A stretch of 64,000 nucleotides of DNA from an uncultured Bacteroides sp. (GTDB taxonomy: Bacteria > Bacteroidota > Bacteroidia > Bacteroidales > UBA932): NCBI GenBank assembly GCA_900546925.1, contig UREV01000009.1, positions 24,865-88,864 of the forward strand. Reading direction: 5' to 3'. Positions 45,162 through 52,615 of the stretch are shown here, one piece after another (the stretch's first letter is position 1; each line of letters begins with the position of its first letter). The translations under genes were made by a program, and so were the position numbers. The notes beneath the pieces were generated by a model. The model saw only the letters and a list, made by a program, of their open reading frames with translations. It had not been told where the DNA came from and did not search any database.

Positions 45162-46073
45162 CTAAAATACCTTGATTCGAATATACTTTTTAGGATTCTC
45201 CTCGATTTTGTTCACAAGCCTGTTTATATCTTTCACAAGAGCATCCAAAGACTCGTACATTTCATCATCATTGACCAGTCTTCCCACAGAACCGTCAGAA
45301 GAATTCAGGCTGTCGAGCAGCTTTTGCAGCGCGGTTGTCAGTTCAGTGATGTCTACCTTGCCGAGACCGTCAGCTGCAGCACCGATTCCGTCCATAGCCT
45401 TGTCAGCTTTTCCGCTTATGGACACTAATCTTTCAGAGATTTCCTTGAATGCCACCAGAACGGAGTCAATATCTCCGCTTCTTTCAGCGAGGACACCGGA
45501 GAACTTATCAGCATTGGCAAGAACCGAATTCAGATGACGGACGGCTGAATAAACCTCCCGCTCGTCGATGGTGTTCGCGATTCTGTCGATGGATGCGCTC
45601 GCGGCTGTAAGACTGTCTATCGCATTCGAGACTTTTCCGATGAGCGGTCCGATCTGGTTTGTCAATGAACTTACCATATCCGGAGCATAAGACGGCTCCA
45701 ACTCAGCTTTCCCCTTCACATATTCTTCAGATTTGCCATAATCGAGTCTGATACCCTTGCCGCCCATGAGGTCCACACTGTAAATGGTCATTTTAGTATC
45801 TACAGGAATCTTGAAGTCTTTATTCACACTGCATCTTACATCGAAAACGCCAGTCTCCGCATTATATTTCACTTCAGAAACGGAACCTGCCTTGAATCCC
45901 TGGATATAAACCGGATTCGAAACGACCAGTCCCTCGATGTTCCTATAATGAGAGTACAATTCCGTCTGGCGACCGAAAAGATCTTCGCCCCTCAAATAGT
46001 TAAGTGTGAAAAATCCTGCTATCAGGACTGCTGCTATGAATATACCTATTCTTGTTTCTCTACTGAATCTCAT
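45162..46073 (-). CDS. MCE/MlaD-family lipid-transport protein
   Basis: A periplasmic, inner-membrane-anchored protein for phospholipid trafficking. The 303-residue protein has one N-terminal helix (IGIFIAAVLIAGFFTLNYL, about 9-27). The MCE domain is at about 35-115 (LYSHYRNIEGLVVSNPVYIQG, VSEVKY, LMGGKGIRLDYG). A long helical tail (about 130-290) is full of Ser/Asp and ends in NPKKYIRIKVF. It starts 3 bases after the amidase gene ends. The partner Mla ATPase and permease are not in the window. Confidence 0.9.
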   Translation of the reverse strand: MRFSRETRIGIFIAAVLIAGFFTLNYLRGEDLFGRQTELYSHYRNIEGLVVSNPVYIQGFKAGSVSEVKYNAETGVFDVRCSVNKDFKIPVDTKMTIYSVDLMGGKGIRLDYGKSEEYVKGKAELEPSYAPDMVSSLTNQIGPLIGKVSNAIDSLTAASASIDRIANTIDEREVYSAVRHLNSVLANADKFSGVLAERSGDIDSVLVAFKEISERLVSISGKADKAMDGIGAAADGLGKVDITELTTALQKLLDSLNSSDGSVGRLVNDDEMYESLDALVKDINRLVNKIEENPKKYIRIKVF

Positions 46074-46076
46074 ACT

Positions 46077-47228
46077 CTATTTAATTCTGGTTATAACATC
46101 TCCGTCCACTGCTACAATAAATGAGCCTGCAAACGATTTTCTTATTTTTCCGTATTCAACTTCGGTCTTCGATTTCGTGTCACTTACACCTATTATATAT
46201 TTATATAGGGAACCGCTCTTTATCTTCATAGGTTTATAGCCTTTGAAGAACGGATCCGTGTCTTTCATGTCTTTCGCCGACGCAAGTACTTGAACACCAT
46301 ATACTTTTCCTGTCTTTACAGGCGCCTGCGCAACTTTCTCCGCAGTTCTGGGTGCAGGTTCCGCCTTAGTCACTGCGACCTCTTCCGGAGTACCGGCATT
46401 GACACTGCCGTCATACCTTTTCTTGAAGACTTTGAACGCATTATAGATGTCCTCAGCGATTTTGTTGCGGCCCTCTTCTGTGCGCAAAACCGCGAGATCA
46501 GCGGCATTCGACATGAAACCCACTTCTATCAGAACAGCCGGCATGGAGGTCTTCCACAGCACAAAAAACGGGTCCTGCCAGATACCGCGGCTCTTTTTTA
46601 TCGGTCCGGCATTCATGGCATGTTCCACATCCTGCGCAAAAAGGAGACTCTGCTCGAGGTGCGCGTTCTGCATCAGATTAAAGAAAATGAATGACTCCGG
46701 ATCGCTCGGATCGAACCCCTGATACTTCTCTGAATAATCATCCTCGAGCATAATCACAGAGTTCTCGCGTCTGCATACATTCATATTATATGCGAACAAA
46801 TCGCGGTCCTTATGTGACGACTGTCCCAGAACGTGAATCGAATAACCGTTAGGAGACGTATTGCTGACCATATTCACATGAATAGAAATGAACAAGTTAG
46901 CATCATTCTTATTCGCGATTTCCGCCCTCTTATCCAGAGGAATGAACACGTCCGTACTTCGCGTCATGACCACCTTGACCGAAGGATACCCCTCCGTTAT
47001 CATCCGGTTCAGACGTTTCGAAATGTCCAGCGCGATCTTGCTTTCGTGAGTTTTCTTGTCCCTGCTGACGCACCCCGGGTCATTCCCGCCGTGGCCCGGA
47101 TCGATACAGACGGTCCGTAAACCGCGCCTGCCGTTGTCCGTGCCGGTCGCCCATGCGGGTCCCGCCATGGTTAGGGTCAATGCCAAGGTAACAACAATGT
47201 TGGCGATATGTGTTTGCGTATATTTCAA
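46077..47228 (-). CDS. N-acetylmuramoyl-L-alanine amidase (Amidase_3) with SPOR-like tail
   Basis: Exported cell-wall amidase. I place the start at a TTG (47228), giving 383 residues: the resulting signal peptide (KYTQTHIANIVVTLALTLTMAGPAWA) is ideal. The longer frame to 47324 would overlap the divergent lptD-like gene and run through a promoter. The zinc site is visible in IDPGHGGNDPG (about 41) and FISIHVN; a distal catalytic Glu is in VLIEVGFM. The last 80 residues (VYGVQVLASAKDMK, FAGSFIVAVDG) resemble a SPOR peptidoglycan-binding domain. Co-transcribed with the MCE gene, 3 bases on. Confidence 0.85.
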   Translation of the reverse strand: MKYTQTHIANIVVTLALTLTMAGPAWATGTDNGRRGLRTVCIDPGHGGNDPGCVSRDKKTHESKIALDISKRLNRMITEGYPSVKVVMTRSTDVFIPLDKRAEIANKNDANLFISIHVNMVSNTSPNGYSIHVLGQSSHKDRDLFAYNMNVCRRENSVIMLEDDYSEKYQGFDPSDPESFIFFNLMQNAHLEQSLLFAQDVEHAMNAGPIKKSRGIWQDPFFVLWKTSMPAVLIEVGFMSNAADLAVLRTEEGRNKIAEDIYNAFKVFKKRYDGSVNAGTPEEVAVTKAEPAPRTAEKVAQAPVKTGKVYGVQVLASAKDMKDTDPFFKGYKPMKIKSGSLYKYIIGVSDTKSKTEVEYGKIRKSFAGSFIVAVDGDVITRIK

Positions 47229-47244
47229 AATGGCGTTATATTTG
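47213..47244 (+). promoter_or_regulatory. Bacteroidetes promoter of the lptD-like gene
   Basis: TTTG (47213-47216), 20-base spacer, TATATTTG (47237-47244): a complete consensus, 51 bases before the TTG start. It reaches into the divergent amidase coding start. Confidence 0.7.
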
Positions 47245-47251
47245 TATTTTG

Positions 47252-47259
47252 CAAAAATA
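47252..47259 (-). promoter_or_regulatory. Bacteroidetes -7 element of the amidase gene
   Basis: Minus-strand TATTTTTG. It would put transcription start close to the TTG at 47228 and excludes the longer amidase frame. It lies 7 bases from the opposing lptD promoter. Confidence 0.45.
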
Positions 47260-47294
47260 AGAAATTTAAACAGATTCTTAAAAAATTCTGAACA

Positions 47295-50081
47295 TTGATA
47301 CGTTCTGACAATAGACGCAAACAACTGTACGGAAGAGTGGGATTGGCAGTTGTCCTGCTTACGTTATTCATATCGGTTTCATGGCCGGGCATCTCACAAG
47401 ATGGCCGTACGCGAAGACGTCTACCCAAGACAACTTTCAGTCAGGCAGTCGCTTACAATAAAGATAGTGTTCCTCCCCTGACGGATTCCGCAAGGGCAGT
47501 TTTGGATTCCATTCATCGTGCGGACTCCCTTTTCAAGATAGATTCGGCAGCACTTCAGACGAAAAGTTCGCTTAAACGTCCTGCATTTTCTACTGCGAAA
47601 GATTCAGTCGTGGAAGTTTTTTCCGACGGACAGAGGAAGATTTACTATTATGGTGACGTCTCCGTAAAGTACGATAATTTGGAACTTTCTGCAGATTATA
47701 TGGAGTATGATATGAAGACCGGAACTGTTTATGCACGCGGTACTTTGGATACTCTTACAGGCGAATGGAAGGGACAACCGGTGATGAAAGAGGGCAAATC
47801 CACATATTCTATGGAGGAAGTCCGATATAACTTCAACACGCAGAAAGCCCGCATCACCAATATGATTACACAGCAGGAAGACGGACTTCTGCATGGTAAA
47901 AACATCAAGATGCTTCCTGACCGGTCTATCAATATCACTAAGGGACAGTATACGGTCTGCGATTTGGAACATCCGCATTATTATCTAAAACTAACTGCTG
48001 CAAAGGTAATTACAAAGCCTTCACAGAAGACGGTCTTCGGTCCGGCATACCCTGTAATCGAAGATGTTCCGCTTCCGATAGGCCTTCCTTTCGGATTCAT
48101 TCCGAAGAGGCCTGACCGTGCTACGGGACTTCTCATGCCGACTTTCGGAGAGGAAAATGCCCGTGGTTTTTATCTGAAAGATTTAGGAATGTATTTCGTT
48201 TTCGGACAATATCTCGATTTGTCCCTAACAGGCGACATTTATACATTAGGCTCTTGGGCTCTCGATGTAAACTCCAGATATAAAGTAAATTACAAGTGCA
48301 ACGGAAACTTCTCCCTGAATATTTCCAACGACCAGACAGGTGAAAAAGGAAGTACGGATTTCATGCAGACGAGAAACTTCGGACTCAAATGGTCGCACTC
48401 CCAGGATTCCAAAGCTCATCCTGGAAGTACGTTCAGTGCATCAGTGAACTTCTCCAGCCCTTCGAATAACAGGTATAACTCACACTCTGTATCTGACGCT
48501 CTCCAAAACCAGGCATCATCATCTATCTCATACTCCAAGAACTGGGGCGGAAAGTTTAATCTTTCCTTAAATGCTTTGCATAGCCAGAACTCGCGAGACA
48601 GTTCATACGCCTTCACTTTGCCAAACGTCACATTCTCTGTATCAAGATTTTACCCGTTCAAGAGAAAGAATCGTGTAGGTAAGGAGAAGTTCTATGAGAA
48701 GTTCTCCCTCGGTTATAACACCACGTTGCAGAACAAGGTGAATTTCAAGGCCTCTGAATTTATGAAAGACGGATTCATGGACAAATTCCAGAACGGAATG
48801 ACCCATAATTTCCAGATAGGACTACCGAATTTCACTATAGCCAAGTATTTGAATTTCACACCGAACGTAAGTTATGGTCAGAACTGGTTCTTCCGTAAGA
48901 CTGAATACGAGTACAACCCTGAGACTGATCGCGTAGAGTCGCGTGATGCAGGACAGTTCAGTACATTCGGAATAAGCCAGACTTATTCAGGAGGCATCTC
49001 CATGAGTACCCGTCTATATGGTATGTTCAATTTCGGCAAGGCTCACAAGATCCAGGCTATCAGGCACGTAGTGTCACCATCCATGTCATTCTCGTTTTCA
49101 CCTGAGAAAGGAACACACTTAAACGGTTATAGGACATTGACCTATACAGACAAGAATGGTGAACTGAAGGATTACGATTACAACATTTACAGCGGTCAGC
49201 TTTATTCTCCTCCGGGAAAGGGGAAGTCAGCGACGATGAGCCTCTCTATCGGAAATAACGTCGAGGCTAAAGTGCGCGACCTGCGCGATACTACCGGAGC
49301 AGGCGTCAAGAAGATTAAACTTATCGATCAGCTTAATTTGAGTACAGGATATAATTTCTTGGCAGACTCATTGAAACTCAGCAATATAGGTATCACGATG
49401 TCTACTTCGGTATTCGAGAAAGTGGGTATCAGTGCCAATGTGAATTTCGACCCTTACGCTATCGATGAGAGAGGCCGTAAGATAAACAAGTTCAATTTCC
49501 AGACCCAAGGTTGGGGCAAGGCTCTTCGACTGACCAATGCCAGTGCTTCCCTTTCATATTCATTGTCCGGCAAGGGTGAAGTGATCGGAAATGACGGGTC
49601 CAAAACAGATGACGGAAGTGGTGGCGGTGAGGCCCCACAAAATTCTGCGGACTATTACAGGCGAATATATTATCATCCTGTCACCGGCGAGTATATTCCT
49701 GGAGGTTGGTTGTATTATACGAATCCGAGCGTGCCTTGGTCTCTTAATTTCAACTATTCGTTCTCATATAGCCGTTCATACCAATATACTAACGGACAGC
49801 TTATTACGAATAATAGGTACACGCAGACTCTCGGAGTTTCAGGTAATATAAAACTGACTCCGAAGATGAATCTTAATGCAACCACAGGTTTCGACTTGAT
49901 GGCGATGAAGATGACCACGACGCAGCTCAGTGCCACTTATGATCTCCACTGCTTCAACATTTCAGTGTCGTGGGTTCCTACCGGACAGTGGCAGTCTTGG
50001 AGTTTCAGGATTGCGGCCAATGCTGCTGCACTTTCAGACCTTCTCAAGTTCAAGAAGAGTACAAGTTACTGGGACAGATAG
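47295..50081 (+). CDS. lptD: LptD-like LPS-assembly outer-membrane protein
   Basis: A 928-residue outer-membrane protein that likely inserts lipopolysaccharide into the outer leaflet. The TTG start at 47295 is followed by a signal peptide (QLYGRVGLAVVLLTLFISVSWPGIS). The N-terminal periplasmic jellyroll spans about 105-260 (YYGDVSVKYDNLELSADYM, YARGTLDTLTG, VCDLEHPHYYL). The large barrel starts at about 270 (FGFIPKRPDRATGLLMP). A low-complexity stretch (GSKTDDGSGGGEAPQ) lies in a loop near residue 780. It is followed by a strong terminator. Confidence 0.85.
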   Translation: MIRSDNRRKQLYGRVGLAVVLLTLFISVSWPGISQDGRTRRRLPKTTFSQAVAYNKDSVPPLTDSARAVLDSIHRADSLFKIDSAALQTKSSLKRPAFSTAKDSVVEVFSDGQRKIYYYGDVSVKYDNLELSADYMEYDMKTGTVYARGTLDTLTGEWKGQPVMKEGKSTYSMEEVRYNFNTQKARITNMITQQEDGLLHGKNIKMLPDRSINITKGQYTVCDLEHPHYYLKLTAAKVITKPSQKTVFGPAYPVIEDVPLPIGLPFGFIPKRPDRATGLLMPTFGEENARGFYLKDLGMYFVFGQYLDLSLTGDIYTLGSWALDVNSRYKVNYKCNGNFSLNISNDQTGEKGSTDFMQTRNFGLKWSHSQDSKAHPGSTFSASVNFSSPSNNRYNSHSVSDALQNQASSSISYSKNWGGKFNLSLNALHSQNSRDSSYAFTLPNVTFSVSRFYPFKRKNRVGKEKFYEKFSLGYNTTLQNKVNFKASEFMKDGFMDKFQNGMTHNFQIGLPNFTIAKYLNFTPNVSYGQNWFFRKTEYEYNPETDRVESRDAGQFSTFGISQTYSGGISMSTRLYGMFNFGKAHKIQAIRHVVSPSMSFSFSPEKGTHLNGYRTLTYTDKNGELKDYDYNIYSGQLYSPPGKGKSATMSLSIGNNVEAKVRDLRDTTGAGVKKIKLIDQLNLSTGYNFLADSLKLSNIGITMSTSVFEKVGISANVNFDPYAIDERGRKINKFNFQTQGWGKALRLTNASASLSYSLSGKGEVIGNDGSKTDDGSGGGEAPQNSADYYRRIYYHPVTGEYIPGGWLYYTNPSVPWSLNFNYSFSYSRSYQYTNGQLITNNRYTQTLGVSGNIKLTPKMNLNATTGFDLMAMKMTTTQLSATYDLHCFNISVSWVPTGQWQSWSFRIAANAAALSDLLKFKKSTSYWDR

Positions 50082-50105
50082 CGACAGGCTAAAAATATTT
50101 TTAAG

Positions 50106-50149
50106 AAACGGCAAAAAACAAGTCCAGAATTTGATTTTTGCCGTTTTTT
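50106..50149 (+). terminator. Terminator of the lptD-like gene
   Basis: Perfect 12-base arms (50106-50117 and 50135-50146) around a 17-base loop, followed by a T run. The loop and right arm also house the rho promoter. Confidence 0.8.
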
Positions 50150-50160
50150 ATGTACATTTG
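50130..50160 (+). promoter_or_regulatory. Bacteroidetes promoter of rho
   Basis: TTTG (50130-50133), 19-base spacer, TACATTTG (50153-50160): a perfect consensus, giving a leader of about 90 bases before the rho ATG. Confidence 0.75.
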
Positions 50161-50256
50161 CATCATCCGACGCGGAAATATGGTTTTCTATTGTTTCCGT
50201 ATTCAATCTAAGAATATTCATTGTTGTACTAATAGTACTTAAATCATTATCTTTAT

Positions 50257-52164
50257 ATGCCACATACTCTTAAAGAGTTGACATTAATGCCTGAAGAGCA
50301 GATCAGAGCTCTCGGTGCAGAACTGAATATCAAGAAATCCAAAGATTTGGAACTTATCGATCTCAGTTATGCCATTCTGGATGAAGAGGCTAAAATCGCT
50401 TCTAAAATTCCTGACCCGGAGCCTTTGAAGAAAAAGAGAGGCAGGCCTCGCAAATCAGACGTTGTGTCTACTGCGACTACTCCAGCTGCAGTAAAAGAAA
50501 ACAAACAGGAGAACAAACCTGATAATAAACCTGCTGTAAAGCCGGTTAAGAAACGGGATAATAATACAAAACCTGCAGTTGCAGAAGCGCCGGAAAAAGG
50601 TGCTGCAGAAGTCACGCCTCAGCCCAAAAAGCGTGGCAGAAAACCTAAGGCTGAGAAATTAGAAGCTCAGGCTGAAGCTGTTACACCGGCATTGACCCAA
50701 ACAGAAACCGCGGCATCGAAACCGGAGGTTAAAGCCGAGCCTAAGCAGGTAGAAAAGGCGCCGCAGGCAGCTTCTCAGAGTGGACCGCAGCAGCCTAAAG
50801 ATGACGTTCCTTATGCTGACAGGAGAAAAATTGTTCTTCCTCCCCTGCCTCCTAAGGTTAAGAAGTTCAAGAACGGAAATATTCCTAACAACAATAATAA
50901 TCAGGAGAATAAGCCGCAGCAAGTCGCTGAGAATAATCAGGTTATGCCACAGCAGCAGCCTGCACCGCAGCAGAATCAGCCCCGTTTCGTGCCTAAGCCG
51001 AAGATCGAGTTCGAGGGTACTGTCCGCGCTACAGGTGTACTGGAGATAATGCCTGACGGTTATGGTTTCCTCCGTTCATCAGATTACAATTATCTCAATT
51101 CGCCTGACGATATTTACGTATCACAGGGTCAGATCAAGAATAATGCTCTGAAGAATGGTGATACTGTTACCGGAGAGATCAGACCTCCGAGAGATGGTGA
51201 CAAGTATTTCCCGCTTGTAAAGATCGATTATATCAACGGTAGAAGTCCTGAGTTCATCAGGGACAGGGTTCCGTTTGATTTCTTGACTCCGCTTTTCCCG
51301 GATGAGAAGTTTAATCTTCTCGGACATGGTCATGAGCATGATTTGTCTTGCCGTATCGTGGATATGTTCACTCCTATCGGAAAGGGTCAGCGTGGTCTTA
51401 TCGTGGCTCAGCCTAAGACTGGTAAAACTGTGTTGCTCAAGTCGATAGCAAATGCCATTGCAGATAATCACCCTGAGGTTTATGAGATCGTCCTTCTTAT
51501 CGATGAGCGTCCTGAGGAGGTTACTGACATGAGCCGCAGCGTGAAGGCTGAAGTGGTGGCTTCTACTTTCGATGAGCCTGCTGAAAGGCACGTGAAGGTG
51601 GCCAATATGGTGTTGGAGAAGGCCCGCAGACTCGTAGAGTGCGGTCATGATGTGGTTATCCTTTTGGATTCCATCACCCGTCTCGCGAGGGCTTACAATA
51701 CTGTCCAGCCTGCTTCCGGAAAGGTTCTCACCGGTGGTGTAGATGCCAATGCCCTTCAGCGTCCTAAGAGGTTCTTCGGTGCTGCACGTAATATCGAAGG
51801 CGGCGGTTCGTTGACTATTTTGGCTACGGCGTTGACTGATACCGGTTCGAAGATGGATGATGTGATTTTCGAGGAGTTCAAGGGTACCGGTAACATGGAG
51901 CTTCAGTTGGACAGGACGCTCGCGAACAGGAGAATTTTCCCTGCTGTGAATGTAGTATTGTCCAGCACGCGGCGTGATGATTTGCTTTATTCGCCTGATG
52001 AGGCGCAGAGGATTTGGATTTTGCGCAAGTTGTTGGCGGAGATGAATCCTACTGAGGCGATGAATTTCATGCTTCAGATTATGGATCAGTATCAGACGAA
52101 TCAGGAGCTTTTGGATAATATGAATAAGGTGTCGCCTAAGGATGCCAAGAGTTACGATTATTAA
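50257..52164 (+). CDS. rho: Transcription termination factor Rho with long disordered insert
   Basis: Hexameric RNA-dependent ATPase ending transcription. The 635-residue protein is about 215 longer than E. coli Rho. An N-terminal SAP-like domain (about 1-55, LKELTLMPEEQIRALG) is followed by about 190 residues rich in Lys, Pro, Gln, Ala and Asn (about 60-250). Then come the RNA-binding cold-shock-like domain (GVLEIMPDGYGFLRS) and the ATPase with PKTGKTVLLK (about 385) and VILLDSITRLARAYN. Such insertions are known in Bacteroidetes; in Bacteroides thetaiotaomicron the disordered region drives phase separation. Confidence 0.96.
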   Translation: MPHTLKELTLMPEEQIRALGAELNIKKSKDLELIDLSYAILDEEAKIASKIPDPEPLKKKRGRPRKSDVVSTATTPAAVKENKQENKPDNKPAVKPVKKRDNNTKPAVAEAPEKGAAEVTPQPKKRGRKPKAEKLEAQAEAVTPALTQTETAASKPEVKAEPKQVEKAPQAASQSGPQQPKDDVPYADRRKIVLPPLPPKVKKFKNGNIPNNNNNQENKPQQVAENNQVMPQQQPAPQQNQPRFVPKPKIEFEGTVRATGVLEIMPDGYGFLRSSDYNYLNSPDDIYVSQGQIKNNALKNGDTVTGEIRPPRDGDKYFPLVKIDYINGRSPEFIRDRVPFDFLTPLFPDEKFNLLGHGHEHDLSCRIVDMFTPIGKGQRGLIVAQPKTGKTVLLKSIANAIADNHPEVYEIVLLIDERPEEVTDMSRSVKAEVVASTFDEPAERHVKVANMVLEKARRLVECGHDVVILLDSITRLARAYNTVQPASGKVLTGGVDANALQRPKRFFGAARNIEGGGSLTILATALTDTGSKMDDVIFEEFKGTGNMELQLDRTLANRRIFPAVNVVLSSTRRDDLLYSPDEAQRIWILRKLLAEMNPTEAMNFMLQIMDQYQTNQELLDNMNKVSPKDAKSYDY

Positions 52165-52167
52165 TCC

Positions 52168-52340
52168 AGGTTTCGCAAGTTGTCAAACTTGCTGAGCACA
52201 AGCGCTTATTTGAGGGTTATCACTCATTCGGAGGCTTTATTGCGTGCACGTTACCCTCACCCTAAATCCCTCCCCTCGGGGAAGGGACTTGCTTTCGCCC
52301 TCTCGGGCTCCATAAGCCGTGTTTCGCACTTGAGAAACTT
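52168..52340 (-). mobile_element. MITE-like element, copy 1
   Basis: About 173 bases, starting 3 bases after the rho stop. The ends are imperfect inverted repeats (AGGTTTCGCAAGT at 52168-52180; ACTTGAGAAACTT at 52328-52340). Inside is an 85-base block (52248-52332) about 85 percent identical, in inverse orientation, to 58433-58517, including AGTCCCTTCCCCGAGGGGAG. No coding capacity. Confidence 0.65.
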
Positions 52341-52357
52341 AAGTCATTTAATAAACA

Positions 52358-52389
52358 AAGCCGCGTAGAATTAATCTTCTACGCGGCTT
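52358..52389 (+). terminator. Strong hairpin terminator downstream of rho
   Basis: Perfect 13-base arms (AAGCCGCGTAGAA at 52358-52370, TTCTACGCGGCTT at 52377-52389) with a 6-base loop, followed by ATTATTTTAAT. Separated from rho by the MITE-like element. Confidence 0.75.
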
Positions 52390-52413
52390 ATTATTTTAAT
52401 CTGTTTCGATGGG

Positions 52414-52605
52414 TAGTCAGGTGCTGTCTGGAAGGTGTAGCCGCCCGCGGCTTCATGAGCGGGTGTCAGGCGCGAGCCTGACGGGACGAAGGCCGAAGGC
52501 CGAAGCCTTCCAGACAGCACCTGACTAGCCTCCGCAGTTAAACCATAATATCTTATCTCTCAATAACTTTGCGAAGGCCGGAGCCTTCCAGACAGCACCT
52601 GACTA
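52414..52605. repeat. Inverted/direct repeat block downstream of carB
   Basis: A 22-base arm (52414-52435) pairs perfectly with 52506-52527, and the right arm is repeated again at 52584-52605, 78 bases on, with its GAAGGCCG lead-in. Inside the stem is a hairpin GTCAGGC-GCGA-GCCTGAC. GC-rich; ends 10 bases from the carB stop. Confidence 0.85.
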
Positions 52606-52615
52606 GCCTACCCTA

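Noticed and set aside
47229..47324. N-terminal 32 codons of the amidase frame
   Set aside because: They overlap the divergent lptD-like gene and the probable amidase promoter, and they spoil an otherwise clean signal peptide.
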